Counted from the stretch's first letter, positions 9,569 to 20,337 are shown. The stretch is DNA of 64,000 nucleotides from Roseibium sp. Sym1 (GCF_027359675.1 NZ_CP114786.1:2888501-2952500), one strand, 5' to 3'. Notes: generated by a model not told the origin, from the letters alone. Translations and numbers: made by a program.

Positions 9569-11242
9569 TCATTTGCCCAAAATGGCCGGCAGGTTGAGCC
9601 CCTGTTCTTTCGCGCAATCGAGCGCGATCTCGTAGCCGGCATCGGCGTGACGCATCACGCCGGTGGCCGGATCGTTCCACAGCACCCGGCCGATGCGCCG
9701 GTCGGCGTCCTCGGTGCCATCGCAGCAGATGACCATGCCGGAATGCTGGGAGAAGCCCATGCCGACGCCGCCGCCATGGTGCAACGACACCCAGGTCGCG
9801 CCGGAGGCGGTGTTCAAGAGGGCATTCAGAAGCGGCCAGTCGGAGACGGCGTCCGAGCCGTCCCGCATGGCCTCGGTCTCGCGGTTCGGGGAGGCGACGG
9901 AGCCTGAATCCAGATGGTCGCGGCCGATCACGATCGGTGCTTTCAGCTCGCCGTTGCGAACCATTTCATTGAAGGCAAGGCCAAGGCGGTGGCGCTGGCC
10001 GAGACCGACCCAGCAAATGCGTGCCGGCAACCCTTGAAAGGAAATGCGCTCACGGGCCATGTCGAGCCAGTTGTGCAGGTGCTCGTCGTCCGGGATCAGT
10101 TCCTTCACCTTGGCGTCGGTCCTGTAGATGTCCTCCGGATCGCCGGAGAGCGCGCACCAGCGGAACGGGCCGATGCCGCGGCAGAACAGCGGGCGGATAT
10201 AGGCCGGCACGAAGCCCGGGAAGGCGAAGGCGTTTTCCAGGCCCTCTTCCAGGGCGACCTGGCGGATGTTGTTGCCATAATCGAGGGTCGGCACGCCGGC
10301 GTTCCAGAAATCGACCATAGCGGCGACATGCACCTTCATCGAGGCGCGGGCGGCTTTCTCGACCGCTTTCGGTTCGGTCTCGGCCCTGGCGCGCCATTCG
10401 GCAACGGTCCAGCCCTGCGGCAGGTAACCGTTGACCGGGTCGTGGGCGGAGGTCTGGTCGGTGACGATGTCCGGCTTGACGCCACGCCTGACCAGTTCGG
10501 AGAAGACGTCGGCAGCGTTGGCGATCAGGGCGACGGACTTGGCCTCGCCGGCCTTGGTCCAGCGCTCGATCAGCTCAAGCGCTTCGTCGAGGGAATGGGT
10601 CTTTTCGTCGACATAGCGGGTGCGCAGGCGGAAGTCGGCGCTTTTCTCGTCGCATTCGACGGCCAGGCAGCAGGCGCCGGCCATGACGGCGGCGAGCGGC
10701 TGGGCGCCGCCCATGCCGCCGAGACCGCCGGTCAGGATCCAGCGGCCCTTGAGGTTGCCCTCGTAATGCTGGCGGCCGGCTTCCATGAAGGTTTCGTAGG
10801 TGCCCTGCACGATGCCCTGCGTGCCGATATAGATCCAGGAACCGGCGGTCATCTGGCCGTACATGGCCAGTCCCTTCTTGTCGAGTTCGTGGAAATGGTC
10901 CCAGTTGGCCCAGTTCGGCACCAGGTTGGAATTGGCAATGAGAACCCGGGGGGCGTCCTTGTGGGTCCTGAAGACACCGACCGGCTTGCCGGACTGGACC
11001 AAGAGGGTCTCGTCTTCCTCGAGGCTCTTCAGGCTGGCAACGATGCGATCGAAATCGTCCCAGGTGCGCGCGGCGCGGCCGATGCCGCCATAGACGACCA
11101 GCTCATGCGGGTTCTCGGCGACGTCCGGGTGCAGGTTGTTCATCAGCATGCGCAAGGGCGCTTCGGTGAGCCAGGACTTGGTGTTGAGCTCAGGTCCGGT
11201 GGGCGGGAAGATGTCTCGGGCGTTGTGACGCGGATTGGTCAT
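9569..11242 (-). CDS. hutU: Urocanate hydratase
   Basis: 557 residues, the usual length for HutU. The enzyme uses tightly bound NAD+ as an electrophile to convert urocanate to imidazolone propionate in histidine degradation. Recognisable segments are [15 protein letters not shown] near the N-terminus, [20 protein letters not shown], the glycine-rich nucleotide-binding [15 protein letters not shown] and the C-terminal [17 protein letters not shown]. The ATG overlaps the hutG stop by 4 bp, showing translational coupling within hutIHGU. It is cytoplasmic. Confidence 0.98.
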   Translation of the reverse strand: MTNPRHNARDIFPPTGPELNTKSWLTEAPLRMLMNNLHPDVAENPHELVVYGGIGRAARTWDDFDRIVASLKSLEEDETLLVQSGKPVGVFRTHKDAPRVLIANSNLVPNWANWDHFHELDKKGLAMYGQMTAGSWIYIGTQGIVQGTYETFMEAGRQHYEGNLKGRWILTGGLGGMGGAQPLAAVMAGACCLAVECDEKSADFRLRTRYVDEKTHSLDEALELIERWTKAGEAKSVALIANAADVFSELVRRGVKPDIVTDQTSAHDPVNGYLPQGWTVAEWRARAETEPKAVEKAARASMKVHVAAMVDFWNAGVPTLDYGNNIRQVALEEGLENAFAFPGFVPAYIRPLFCRGIGPFRWCALSGDPEDIYRTDAKVKELIPDDEHLHNWLDMARERISFQGLPARICWVGLGQRHRLGLAFNEMVRNGELKAPIVIGRDHLDSGSVASPNRETEAMRDGSDAVSDWPLLNALLNTASGATWVSLHHGGGVGMGFSQHSGMVICCDGTEDADRRIGRVLWNDPATGVMRHADAGYEIALDCAKEQGLNLPAILGK

Positions 11243-12066
11243 GAGGGGCTCCCAGGGTGTCTTTTATCGTTGGTCAGGCGGGGTGCGAGGTTGTCCAGCG
11301 CGCCGAGGATGTCTTTCAGATGCACGCGTAGACGGTCTGCCTTTGCCACGTCATAGGCAAAGGGCGTGTCCTCGGTGGTCAGATGCGTTTTCTGGGCCAG
11401 CTCCATCTGGATGGCGTGAAAGCCCTCTTCGGGGCGGCCGTAATGCCGCGTGGTCCAGCCACCCTTGAAGCGGCCGTTGAGCACCGACGTGTAGCCCTTG
11501 GCGGCCCTGGTGCGGCTGACGACGGCGGCTTCGATTTCGGGGGCGCAGGTCGTGCCGTTGTTGGTGCCCGTGTTGAAATCCGGCAGCGTGCCGTCGAACA
11601 GGAACGGCACCACGGAGCGGATCGAGTGGCAGTCATAGAGAATGGCAACGCCATGCCTGGCGCGCACCCGCTCCAGTTCCGCCGCGAGGGCGGCGTGATA
11701 CGGGGCGTGCCAGGCAAGGCGTCGCGCTTCGATTTCGTCCGTCTCCGGTTCTTCGCCGGCGTGGTAGATGGGGCGTCCGTCGAAATCGGTGACCGGGCAA
11801 AGTGTTGTCGTGTTCTGGCCCGGGTAGAGCGAGACCCCTTCCGGATCCCGGTTGGCGTCGATGACATAGCGGTGGAAGTTGGCCTTCACCATCGTCGCGC
11901 CGGGCAGCAAGTCGGCATAGAGCCGGTCCACATGCCAGTCGGTGTCGGCCAGTTTCAGGCCGGTGTCGTTGAGCCGCGAACGGATGCCGTCGGGCACGAA
12001 AGTGCCGGCATGGGGCACGCCAAGGACGACCGGGCTGTCGCCTTCAAAAACCTCAACCGGCTGCAT
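11239..12066 (-). CDS. hutG: N-formylglutamate deformylase
   Basis: 275-residue member of the N-formylglutamate amidohydrolase family, which hydrolyses N-formyl-L-glutamate to glutamate and formate as the last hut step. Family motifs include [14 protein letters not shown] at the N-terminus, [46 protein letters not shown] and [13 protein letters not shown]. It overlaps hutH by 14 bp and hutU by 4 bp. Its presence together with hutF indicates the five-step route that releases ammonia and then formate, rather than the formiminoglutamase route. Confidence 0.96.
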   Translation of the reverse strand: MQPVEVFEGDSPVVLGVPHAGTFVPDGIRSRLNDTGLKLADTDWHVDRLYADLLPGATMVKANFHRYVIDANRDPEGVSLYPGQNTTTLCPVTDFDGRPIYHAGEEPETDEIEARRLAWHAPYHAALAAELERVRARHGVAILYDCHSIRSVVPFLFDGTLPDFNTGTNNGTTCAPEIEAAVVSRTRAAKGYTSVLNGRFKGGWTTRHYGRPEEGFHAIQMELAQKTHLTTEDTPFAYDVAKADRLRVHLKDILGALDNLAPRLTNDKRHPGSPS

Positions 12067-13609
12067 GGGTCTCTCCCAGCTCGATCATGTGCGAAGGGGA
12101 GACGACCGCGGCGAGGGCGCGGGTGCGCACCAGCTCGGCGGCTTTTTCGAGATCCGGCGCCATGTAGCGGTCGGCGTCCAGGCTCGGCACGGTGTCGCGC
12201 AGCCGCGCCAGCACCGATTGCAGCGACGGGCTGGTGGTGAGCGGTGCCCGGTGCTCGATGCCCTCGGCGGCGCAGAGCAGTTCCACGCCGAGGATCTGGG
12301 AAAGGTTCGCGTTCATGCGCGCAAGGCGCCGCGCGCCATGGGCGGCCATGGAGACATGGTCTTCCTGGTTGGCGCTGGTCGGTGTGGAATCGGTCGAGCA
12401 CGGGTTGGCGAGATGCTTGTTTTCGCTCATCAGGGCGGCCGTGGTCACTTCCGCGATCATCATGCCGGAATTCAGCCCCGGGTCCTTTGCCAGGAACGGC
12501 GGCAGGTCGAAGGAGAGGGTCGGGTCGACCATCAGCGCGACGCGGCGCTGGGCGATGGCGCCAAGCTCGGCAATGGCGAGGGCAATCTGGTCGGCGGCAA
12601 AGGCGACCGGCTCGGCGTGGAAATTGCCACCCGAGACGATCCGGCCGGCATCGATCAGCACCAGCGGATTGTCGGTCGCCGCATTGGCCTCGATTTCCAA
12701 GGTGCGGGCAGCCATGCGCAGGAGATCGACACAGGCGCCGGCCACCTGCGGCTGGCAGCGGATGCAATAGGGATCCTGGACGCGGGTGTCGCCTTCGCGG
12801 TGGCTTTCGCGGATCTCCGAGCCCTCCATGATCTTACGCATGGCACGGGCGACCTCGATCTGGCCGCGATGACCGCGCAGCTCGTGGATCTCCGGCAAGA
12901 GCGGCGCGGTCGAGCCCATGATGGCGTCGGTTGAGAGGCTGGCCGTGACCAGTGTCGCTTCCGCCAGGCGCCAGGCATCGAAGAGGCCGGTCAGGGCACA
13001 GGCGGTCGAGAACTGGGTGCCGTTGATGAGGCCGAGGCCTTCCTTCGGCCCCAGCACCACCGGTGTGAGACCGGCCTTTGTCAGCGCTTCGCCGCCGGGC
13101 AGGCGTTCGCCATTGAATTCTGCTTCGCCTTCGCCGATCAGGACGGCGGTCATGTGCGCGAGCGGGGCAAGATCGCCGGAGGCACCGACGGAACCCTGCG
13201 AGGGAACCACCGGGGTGACATTGTGCTGAAGGCAGTCCTCGATCAGCTTCAGCACGTCCATGCGCACGCCGGAGGCGCCACGGCCGAGCGACAACAGCTT
13301 CAGCACCATCATCAGCCGGGTCGTGGTGCGGTCGAGCGCTTCGCCGACCCCGCAGCAATGGGACAGGATCAGGTTGCGCTGGAGCGTTGCGGTGTCTTCC
13401 GCCGCGATCTTGACGCTGGCCAGCTTGCCGAAGCCGGTGTTGACGCCGTAGACGGCCTCGCTGCCGCGCGCCGCCTCGGCGACCCGCTCGGCGGCGAGGT
13501 TGATGGCGGCTTGCGCGGCGCGATCAACGGTGACGGCGAGCTCTTCCCGGTAGATGCGGTCCAGGTCGGCGAGGGTGACGGAGCCCGGCGTCAGGGTGAG
13601 GGCGCTCAT
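12053..13609 (-). CDS. hutH: Histidine ammonia-lyase
   Basis: 518-residue cytoplasmic enzyme that removes ammonia from histidine to give urocanate. The active-site loop [15 protein letters not shown] (about residues 139-153) contains the Ala-Ser-Gly that cyclises to the MIO electrophile. [13 protein letters not shown] and the C-terminal half with [12 protein letters not shown] and [10 protein letters not shown] are also diagnostic. It overlaps hutI by 4 bp and hutG by 14 bp, so the genes form one transcriptional unit. Confidence 0.98.
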   Translation of the reverse strand: MSALTLTPGSVTLADLDRIYREELAVTVDRAAQAAINLAAERVAEAARGSEAVYGVNTGFGKLASVKIAAEDTATLQRNLILSHCCGVGEALDRTTTRLMMVLKLLSLGRGASGVRMDVLKLIEDCLQHNVTPVVPSQGSVGASGDLAPLAHMTAVLIGEGEAEFNGERLPGGEALTKAGLTPVVLGPKEGLGLINGTQFSTACALTGLFDAWRLAEATLVTASLSTDAIMGSTAPLLPEIHELRGHRGQIEVARAMRKIMEGSEIRESHREGDTRVQDPYCIRCQPQVAGACVDLLRMAARTLEIEANAATDNPLVLIDAGRIVSGGNFHAEPVAFAADQIALAIAELGAIAQRRVALMVDPTLSFDLPPFLAKDPGLNSGMMIAEVTTAALMSENKHLANPCSTDSTPTSANQEDHVSMAAHGARRLARMNANLSQILGVELLCAAEGIEHRAPLTTSPSLQSVLARLRDTVPSLDADRYMAPDLEKAAELVRTRALAAVVSPSHMIELGETHAAG

Positions 13610-14811
13610 TCAGAGCCTCCAAAGATGCGTTTTTTAAGAGCGTTGAACCCGATCCGGTAGGAGAGTTCCGCAGGATGGGAAATGTTCCAGACAGCGAGGT
13701 CGGCGCGCTTGCCGGCTTCCAGCGTGCCGCGGTCCTCAAGGCCGAGGGCTTTCGCGGCAACGCGGGTGACGCCCGCGAGTGCTTCTTCCGGCGTCATGCG
13801 GAAGAGGGTGCAGCCCATGTTCATGGTGAGCAGCAGCGAGGCCAGCGGCGAGGAACCCGGATTGCAGTCGGTCGCGAGCGCGATCGGCACCCTGTGCTTG
13901 CGAAGCAGGTCCATCGGCGGCATCCGGGTTTCGCGCAGCGTATAAAACGCGCCGGGCAGCAGCACGGCCACGGACCCGCTTGCCGCCATGGCGGTGACGC
14001 CGGCTTCGTCCAGATATTCCAGGTGATCGGCCGACAGCGCGCCGTAGGACGCGGCAAGGGCCGTGCCGCCGAGATTGGAGAGCTGCTCGGCGTGAAGCTT
14101 CACCGGCAGGCCGAGGTCTTTGGCCGTCTCGAAAACACTTCTGATCTGCTCGGGCGAGAAGGCGATGCCTTCGCAGAACCCGTCGACCGCATCGACCAGG
14201 CCTTCCGCGTGGGCCGCCTTCAGCGTCGGCAGGCAGACCTCGTCCAGATAGGCGTCGGCCCGGTCCTTGTACTCGGCCGGAATGGCGTGGGCGCCGAGGA
14301 AGCTGGTCCTGACGGTGACCGGCCGCTCTTTTGCGATCCGCCGCGCCGTGCGCAGCATTCTGAGTTCGGTGTCCCTGTCGAGGCCGTAGCCGGATTTGAT
14401 CTCCAGCGTCGTGACGCCTTCGGCGATCAGCGCGTCGACCCGCGTCAGGGAGGACACGAGCAGCTCGTCCTCGCTGGCGGCGCGGGTGGCCCTGACCGTC
14501 GAGACGATGCCGCCGCCGGCGCGCGCGACTTCCTCGTAGGTCGCGCCTTCAAGGCGCATCTCGAATTCGCGCGCCCGGTCACCGCCGAAGACCACATGGG
14601 TGTGGCAGTCGATCAGGCCGGGGGTGACCAGCCGCCCGCCCAGATCTTCCGGCGTGCAGCGGGAATAATGCGACGGCAGGTTGGCGGCCTCGCCGATCCA
14701 CGAGATGCGACCGCTCTCGATCACCAGCGCGCCCTCGTCAATCAGGCCATAGGGCGCGCCGCTTTCGGTCAGCGTCGCCAGCCTGGCATTGGTGAGAAGG
14801 CGTTTGGTCAC
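13606..14811 (-). CDS. hutI: Imidazolonepropionase
   Basis: 401-residue amidohydrolase that opens the imidazolone ring to N-formimino-glutamate. Metal-binding [39 protein letters not shown] and [12 protein letters not shown] are visible. The start is set at the GTG at 14811, because GGAG is placed 6 bases before it; a TTG two codons upstream directly abuts that GGAG and is less likely. It is the first gene of the minus-strand hut operon and is divergent from hutF, with a shared control region of about 80 bp. Confidence 0.96.
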   Translation of the reverse strand: MTKRLLTNARLATLTESGAPYGLIDEGALVIESGRISWIGEAANLPSHYSRCTPEDLGGRLVTPGLIDCHTHVVFGGDRAREFEMRLEGATYEEVARAGGGIVSTVRATRAASEDELLVSSLTRVDALIAEGVTTLEIKSGYGLDRDTELRMLRTARRIAKERPVTVRTSFLGAHAIPAEYKDRADAYLDEVCLPTLKAAHAEGLVDAVDGFCEGIAFSPEQIRSVFETAKDLGLPVKLHAEQLSNLGGTALAASYGALSADHLEYLDEAGVTAMAASGSVAVLLPGAFYTLRETRMPPMDLLRKHRVPIALATDCNPGSSPLASLLLTMNMGCTLFRMTPEEALAGVTRVAAKALGLEDRGTLEAGKRADLAVWNISHPAELSYRIGFNALKKRIFGGSE

Positions 14812-14846
14812 GGTCAACTCCGGCTTGATTAGATCGCGTTATAAGA

Positions 14847-14866
14847 TAATATGCATGCACATATTA
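14847..14866. promoter_or_regulatory. Putative HutC operator between hutI and hutF
   Basis: An inverted repeat, TAATATG-N6-CATATTA, lies in the roughly 80-bp divergent spacer, with an 8-bp palindrome TGCATGCA inside it. GntR/HutC-family repressors typically bind such AT-rich palindromes, and a HutC homologue is encoded at 16288. The site would control both arms of the locus, with urocanate as the expected inducer by analogy with known HutC proteins. Confidence 0.55.
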
Positions 14867-14891
14867 ACGTGTCAACGGAGGAAAAGCAGGC

Positions 14892-16271
14892 ATGTCGACG
14901 GTTTCTGGCGCGACGGTTTTTGCGGAAAGGGCCCTGCTGCCCGGTGGCTGGGCGGAAAATGTCGCGGTGACCATCGGCGCCGATGGCAGGATCCTGGCCG
15001 TTGACCGTGATACGGCCGCGACAGGGCAGACCGTCGGTATTCTGCTGCCGGCACCTGGCAACCTGCACAGCCACGCGTTCCAGCGGGCCATGGCCGGCAT
15101 GAGCGAGCGCCGCGGCTCCGAACCGCGCGACAGTTTCTGGACCTGGCGCCAGATCATGTTCCGTTTTCTGGATGCGCTGAGGCCCGAGGATGTCGAGGCG
15201 ATCGCCGCCTTCGTGCAGATGGAAATGCTGGAGGCAGGTTATGCCGCCGTCGGCGAGTTCCACTACCTGCACCACCAGCCGGGCGGGGCGCCCTACAACA
15301 ACCTTGCGGAACTGTCGGAACGCATCATCGGCGCCGCTGCAGATACGGGCATCGGCCTCACCCATCTGCCTGTCCATTATCAATATGGCGGTTGCGACAG
15401 GCGTCCGCTGGCGCAAGGCCAGATCCGCTTCGGCAACGACACCGAGCGGTTCCAGAAGCTGCACGAGCTGGCCGGGCAGGCGCTGAAGGCCCTGCCGGAG
15501 GATGCGGTCATCGGCGTTGCGCCGCACTCCCTGCGCGCGGTCGATCACGACGGCCTCCAAAGCGCGGTTGCCCTTGCCGGGGCCAACCCGCTGCACATGC
15601 ATCTCGCCGAACAGATCCCGGAAGTGGAGGAAGTCCAGGCAGCCTGGGGCCAGCGTCCGGTCGAGTGGCTGCTCGCCCATCATGAGGTCCGGGACAACTG
15701 GTGCCTGATCCACTGCACCCAGATGTCGCCGGCGGAAACAGAGGGCCTTGCCAGAACCGGGGCTGTTGCCGGTCTCTGCCCGATCACCGAATCCAGCCTT
15801 GGCGACGGCATTTTCGACGGCGTCAATTATCTTGGCGCTGGCGGCCGCTTCGGCGTCGGCTCGGATTCCAACATCCGGATCGCGCTCTCCGAAGAGCTCA
15901 GGACACTGGAATATTCCCAGCGCCTGCGGGACACCTGCCGCGCGTCCGTCGCCACCAAAGAGCATTCCACCGGCCGGGTGCTGTTCGACGGCGCCGTTGC
16001 CGGCGGCGCCCAGGCGCTCGGGCGAAAGTCAGGTGCCATCGAAGAGGGCCGTTACGCGGATCTGCTTGCCCTCGACTGCACTGCCATCGACCTCGAAGGC
16101 CGTGAGGGTGACGAAATCCTCGATGCCTGGATCTTCGCCGGAGACGACCGCATGGTCACCGAAGTCTGGTCGGCCGGGCGGCATGTTGTTTCCGGCGGAA
16201 ACCATGTAAAAGGCGAGGCCATCCGCGCGAAATACCGGGCCACCATGGCCTCGCTGCGCAATCGACTTTGA
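14892..16271 (+). CDS. hutF: Formimidoylglutamate deiminase
   Basis: 459-residue amidohydrolase that hydrolyses N-formimino-glutamate to N-formyl-glutamate and ammonia, the substrate of HutG. Zinc-site motifs are LHSHAFQRAMAGM, GEFHYLHH, PLHMHLAEQ and GVGSDSNIRI; CPITESSLGDGIF is characteristic of HutF. An ACGGAGGAA ribosome-binding site precedes the ATG. It is divergent from hutIHGU and followed after 16 bp by the HutC-type regulator gene, so hutF-hutC form a small operon. Confidence 0.96.
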   Translation: MSTVSGATVFAERALLPGGWAENVAVTIGADGRILAVDRDTAATGQTVGILLPAPGNLHSHAFQRAMAGMSERRGSEPRDSFWTWRQIMFRFLDALRPEDVEAIAAFVQMEMLEAGYAAVGEFHYLHHQPGGAPYNNLAELSERIIGAAADTGIGLTHLPVHYQYGGCDRRPLAQGQIRFGNDTERFQKLHELAGQALKALPEDAVIGVAPHSLRAVDHDGLQSAVALAGANPLHMHLAEQIPEVEEVQAAWGQRPVEWLLAHHEVRDNWCLIHCTQMSPAETEGLARTGAVAGLCPITESSLGDGIFDGVNYLGAGGRFGVGSDSNIRIALSEELRTLEYSQRLRDTCRASVATKEHSTGRVLFDGAVAGGAQALGRKSGAIEEGRYADLLALDCTAIDLEGREGDEILDAWIFAGDDRMVTEVWSAGRHVVSGGNHVKGEAIRAKYRATMASLRNRL

Positions 16272-16287
16272 CGGGACCACGAGAGAC

Positions 16288-16989
16288 TTGACGCTGACCG
16301 ACACAAATTCCTGGACCGGGATCCGCGAGGAGCTGCTGCGGCGGATCCACGAACGGGTCTGGCTGCCGGGCGAGCAGATCCCGCATGAGGCGGATCTCGC
16401 CGAGGAATTCGGCTGCGCCCGCACGACGGTCAACCGGGCCTTGAGGGATCTGGCGGAAAGCGGTCTGGTGGTGCGCAAGCGCCGGGCGGGCACGCGGGTC
16501 GCGCTCAACCCGCCTCAGCGCGCGACCCTCACCATCCCGATCATCCGCGAGGAGGTCGAGGCGCTCGGCCGCACCTATTCCCACAGTCTGCTGGAACGGG
16601 ATCTCAGGCCGCTTCCACCGATGCTGCACGGCGCGTTCCAGGTGAGCCTCGGCGAGGATGTGCTGTTTTTGAAGACGCTGCATTTCGCCGATGACCGGCC
16701 CTATGCATTCGAGGAACGCTACATCAACCTGGCCGCGGCGCCTGAGGCACGCGACCAGACCTTTACCGATGTCAGCGCCAACGAATGGCTTGTCCACAAC
16801 GCGCCCTACAGCCACGGCGACATTTCCTTCTTCGCCGTCAACGCCGACAGGACGCTGTCCAGAAAACTCGACGCGGCCGAGGGCAGTGCCCTCTTCGCCA
16901 TGGAGCGCATCACCTGGGCGGGCGACATGCCGATCACTCATGTGCGCCTGATCTTTGCGCCGGGCTACCGGATGCGAACGGAGATTTGA
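16288..16989 (+). CDS. hutC: GntR-family regulator, HutC type
   Basis: 233-residue transcription factor: an N-terminal winged helix (about residues 8-75; LAEEFGCARTTVNRALRDL is the recognition region) and a UTRA ligand-binding domain after about residue 80. The start is a TTG at 16288, the only reasonable start in frame; the ribosome-binding site is weak. It is the second gene after hutF. HutC proteins repress hut genes and release DNA on binding urocanate, so this protein probably acts on the palindrome at 14847 and may also control the linked TRAP genes. Confidence 0.92.
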   Translation: MTLTDTNSWTGIREELLRRIHERVWLPGEQIPHEADLAEEFGCARTTVNRALRDLAESGLVVRKRRAGTRVALNPPQRATLTIPIIREEVEALGRTYSHSLLERDLRPLPPMLHGAFQVSLGEDVLFLKTLHFADDRPYAFEERYINLAAAPEARDQTFTDVSANEWLVHNAPYSHGDISFFAVNADRTLSRKLDAAEGSALFAMERITWAGDMPITHVRLIFAPGYRMRTEI

Positions 16990-17081
16990 GGGGCCGTCGA
17001 TCAGCCTGTTGGGCGCGGACCATTGTTGCGTTTGGACGGGGCGCGAACAAACGTTCCTCATGACAAACCTCAAGCGTCAGT

Positions 17082-18536
17082 TCATGCGCCTCGGGCACCG
17101 GACGGGAGATCCATCCCCTTGTTGATGTCGGCCTCGAGACGCGGGCCGTTGCTGAAGGCGCTTACCTTCTGACCCAGGGCCAAGCGTGCAAAATCGGCTT
17201 CTGCCCGGGCAACATCCTTGTTTTTGACGAACTGCCAAAGGCATTTCCGGATATGCGTAGTCACCCCTAGCGCTCTCAAGGCCACCAATGCTGCAAGCCT
17301 CATGGACGGGTCTTTCGAATCCAGCACCTTGAGCAATATGTCGGAAGCTTTCGGTGTGCCGATCCGTCCAAGGGCATAAACGGCGTTCTGGCGCTGGGAG
17401 GTGGTCGCCTTGACGCTTCCAGATGCAATTTCGGAGAGTGTCTCGGCCGCATCGGGAAGCCCGGCCAACTGGGCAACAACCAGACTGTCGATTTCCAGGC
17501 TGTTCAAGAGAGCCAACGCATGCTTTTGCACCTTGAGCCGGTCGTTTTCCGGCCGCTTCGTCTCGCCGGACATCGGCACATCATCCCGTACAGGTTTCTT
17601 GTACATCCGGTAATCGCCGGTTCGCGGCAGCTGGTAGCCGAACACAGGCGCGCCATCCATCACATAATCCAGTTGGGCCGCGGGGTCTTCCGGTCGCGGT
17701 ACCGGAGGTCCGAGAACCAGCGGACCTTCCTTCAACGCGTCGCGTCGAAGTGGCGGCTCTTCCAGGTCGATGAAGCGGTCGCGAAACCATGTCTGCACAC
17801 ATAGGGATGGAAGAGCCGGTGTGTAATAGTGCGCCTGATTGCGGGCTATCATGATCTGCGCCGGAGTGAGTTCGGCGCTATCCCAGGCGGCGGGATGCAT
17901 CAGGTTTTCGGAAGCGGACACGTGGCTCAGATTCAGGAGATGTCCCAATTCGTGCGCCAGCACAACAACGGTGCCATCCCAGGAGTCCGTGTCTTCTCCC
18001 GCGGCAAATGGAACAAGCCTCAACATTTCCTGCAAGGGATTGGGCGACCACCCGCCGACGCCCCGGGCGCCCACGATGGTCTTGAAGAAATAGACGTTGA
18101 CCATCTTGGGGGTGTTCAGATCCCGGGCAATGTCGATCACCGATTCATGGTCGATGCCAAGGGAGCGCACATGCGGCAATCCCTCGTCCACAATCGCCAC
18201 CAGCCGGAAATTGATACCGGCCGCTTTCCAGATCCGGTTCACACTGTTGCCATTGCTTGATCCGGATCGGTGGCCGCCATCGAAAATGTCGCAAATCTCG
18301 TCGATGCTGCGAACAGTGCCGTGTTCCCTGTCGAGCCTTATGGACGGCACCCCCGGCAAGCGCGGTTTTTCATCGCTGTCGTCGCGCCATTTGGGAGGGG
18401 TGTTCATCCCGGCGGCCCATTCCTCCCACCATTTGCGTTCGAAGAAGGTATTCGGCGGATCTTCCCAGACGATCTCCCTCTCGTGCTTCTTGCTGAATAT
18501 CCGGTGCGCCACAACGGGCAACGTGATCCTTCTCAT
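17082..18536 (-). CDS. Metzincin-type zinc metalloprotease with a HEAT-repeat region
   Basis: 484 residues. About residues 90-240 form a protease domain with VVVLAHELGHLLNLSH, that is HExxHxxxxxH, the extended zinc-binding motif of metzincins, followed by NLMHP, which provides the Met-turn. About residues 340-450 contain helical HEAT-like repeats (RQNAVYALGRIGTPKASDILL and DPSMRLAALVALRAL). No signal peptide is present. A GGAGG site precedes the ATG. It lies 19 bp after the beta-helix gene and is probably co-transcribed with it. The substrate is unknown. The combination of a metzincin with HEAT repeats and a beta-helix neighbour is not one I recognise. Confidence 0.8.
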   Translation of the reverse strand: MRRITLPVVAHRIFSKKHEREIVWEDPPNTFFERKWWEEWAAGMNTPPKWRDDSDEKPRLPGVPSIRLDREHGTVRSIDEICDIFDGGHRSGSSNGNSVNRIWKAAGINFRLVAIVDEGLPHVRSLGIDHESVIDIARDLNTPKMVNVYFFKTIVGARGVGGWSPNPLQEMLRLVPFAAGEDTDSWDGTVVVLAHELGHLLNLSHVSASENLMHPAAWDSAELTPAQIMIARNQAHYYTPALPSLCVQTWFRDRFIDLEEPPLRRDALKEGPLVLGPPVPRPEDPAAQLDYVMDGAPVFGYQLPRTGDYRMYKKPVRDDVPMSGETKRPENDRLKVQKHALALLNSLEIDSLVVAQLAGLPDAAETLSEIASGSVKATTSQRQNAVYALGRIGTPKASDILLKVLDSKDPSMRLAALVALRALGVTTHIRKCLWQFVKNKDVARAEADFARLALGQKVSAFSNGPRLEADINKGMDLPSGARGA

Positions 18537-18555
18537 TTCAGCGTTCCTCCGTTGC

Positions 18556-20337
18556 CTAGATGTGAATGATTATGTCGTCGCTGGGTGGAATGGCTTCGAC
18601 CGTCGGCCCATCCGACCAGGTGTTGTTTTCGGCCCATAGCTCCAGCGTGTTGTCATAGACCGATACAATGATCTTCGGGAGGATACGGTTCGTCATGTTG
18701 AACGTGTTGTTGCCGATGCTCCGGCCGCCGCCGCCAAAATCGGCACTCGGTGACGCCAGGGTGCCGGGCCATTCCTCGCGGAAATCCTGAATTGCCTCGT
18801 CGCTGCTGAACATGATCACCGGTATGCGCCAATGTCTGAACGGCGCGAGATGCTCCTGGAATCTCCGCCAATTGTCTATCCACGCCTGATGATCCTCCCC
18901 GTAGGGAGTTGGCAGCAGCGGGTGCGTCAGATCCACCGGAAGCGTGATCAGCCCCGAACGGGACGCTATGTGAAGCCAGGCGATGAACCCGTCCCACATG
19001 TCCGGCCAGGGAGCCGGCAAGTCATCAATCCAGCCGGGCAACGATCTGTCGTTGTAGCGCACGCGTGTGATGAAATCCTGCCAGTTCGTCGTCCAGACAG
19101 GCTGCAACTCTTCCGCGACCCACGAGGGTGCAGACCAGTCGAAGCAGGGGATGTTCTGAACGTGGACAAGGGATTCGCTGCCCTCGGTCGAAAACGTGTT
19201 GCCCTCGAATACCGGACCGGCATCATACAATATCTCCATGTAGGCTCTCCTGCCTGCAGAGAAAGCGCCGGAGAAGGTGAAGCTGTTGTCGGTCAGAACC
19301 GGTCGGAAGGGCCGCCGCAACATTTCGGCTTCCGGGGTAAAACCGCATGCATAGAAATCGTTCAGGTCCGAACGGTCGCCAATCGCCCATCCCGTTTCCC
19401 TGTGCAGGGAAAAATCGACGAGCGCTTCGATCGTGTTGTCATGAAAAGTGCAGTCGCAACCTATCCCGACGCGGTTGACTTGGAGTGTATTGCCTTCCCA
19501 ATGGGACTCGCCTTTCGCCGTTACCTGGCTGAACCAGCCTGTCAGTTCCGCCCGCTTCCAGATCCTGTTGTCCAGGATTTGCGGAACCATTGCCGGATCG
19601 GCGGGAGGTGGTTCCGACAATCCCCGGACAACCACGAACTCGTGGCAGGCATCGATCTCGTTGTCGTGCACGACGGTTCGGGAGGGAGAGTGGACCGTGA
19701 CGTTTATCGCCGTACTGCGCTCCAGGCGTCCGCCGCAGAGGGAGAAACCGCCGTCATCCCTGACAAAAACACCGATTTCATCGGCAAGATCCCCGCTGTA
19801 GTGACAATTCTCGATATGGGGAAAAACCTCGTCTTCAGATTCAAATCCATCCTTCGTGATCAGCCAGACAAACTCGGCATTCGAAACGCGCCGGGCCGAC
19901 TCGATGACTATATTCGCCGCCACGGCGTCGTCGAGGACCGCGTTCTGGTCCATCAGGATGACCATGGCGCACTCCGACGACGGGTCCGACACCGAGAAAG
20001 TGAAGCCCGATACGGAGCCGTAGATATGAATGAATGCCCCGATCGGCGCGCAGGAACTGACCCAGTCGGCGTGTTCCAGCGAAAACAGGATGCTGCAATC
20101 CTCGCTCGACTCGCCAACGACCTGCACCAGCGGCAATACGGTTATCGGAAATCTCTCGCCGGTCGGCCCGCTGTAGTCACCCGCGGCAACATGAACGGTT
20201 TCAGGGAACGGATCGCCTTCTTCCATGAACGCGGCCGAGATGAGTTCCATGGCCCGGGTGATCGAACGAAGGGGCTCTCCGCGCGAAAGGCCGGGGTTGG
20301 TGTCATCGCCTTCTTCAACTGAGACATAATAAGCCAT
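18556..20337 (-). CDS. Right-handed parallel beta-helix protein (DUF1565-like N-terminus)
   Basis: 593 residues from the ATG at 20337 (MAYYVSVEEGDDTNPGLSRG), which follows GGGAG; the open frame extends 39 codons further upstream but without support. The opening YYVSVEEGDDTNPGLS...PLRSITRAMELI is the DUF1565 pattern that begins many pectin-lyase-like beta-helices. The body shows repeated turns with Asn-rich corners (DNRIW, EGNTLQVN, FHDNTIEA, TDNSFTF, EGNTFSTEG, GNNTFNM). No catalytic residues or signal peptide were identified. It is upstream of, and probably co-expressed with, the metalloprotease. It could be a carbohydrate-binding or structural partner, or the protease's substrate. Confidence 0.78.
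   Translation of the reverse strand: MAYYVSVEEGDDTNPGLSRGEPLRSITRAMELISAAFMEEGDPFPETVHVAAGDYSGPTGERFPITVLPLVQVVGESSEDCSILFSLEHADWVSSCAPIGAFIHIYGSVSGFTFSVSDPSSECAMVILMDQNAVLDDAVAANIVIESARRVSNAEFVWLITKDGFESEDEVFPHIENCHYSGDLADEIGVFVRDDGGFSLCGGRLERSTAINVTVHSPSRTVVHDNEIDACHEFVVVRGLSEPPPADPAMVPQILDNRIWKRAELTGWFSQVTAKGESHWEGNTLQVNRVGIGCDCTFHDNTIEALVDFSLHRETGWAIGDRSDLNDFYACGFTPEAEMLRRPFRPVLTDNSFTFSGAFSAGRRAYMEILYDAGPVFEGNTFSTEGSESLVHVQNIPCFDWSAPSWVAEELQPVWTTNWQDFITRVRYNDRSLPGWIDDLPAPWPDMWDGFIAWLHIASRSGLITLPVDLTHPLLPTPYGEDHQAWIDNWRRFQEHLAPFRHWRIPVIMFSSDEAIQDFREEWPGTLASPSADFGGGGRSIGNNTFNMTNRILPKIIVSVYDNTLELWAENNTWSDGPTVEAIPPSDDIIIHI

Noticed and set aside
9914..11356. Plus-strand open frame antisense to hutU
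   Set aside because: hutU is unambiguous; the antisense frame has no start signal or domain.
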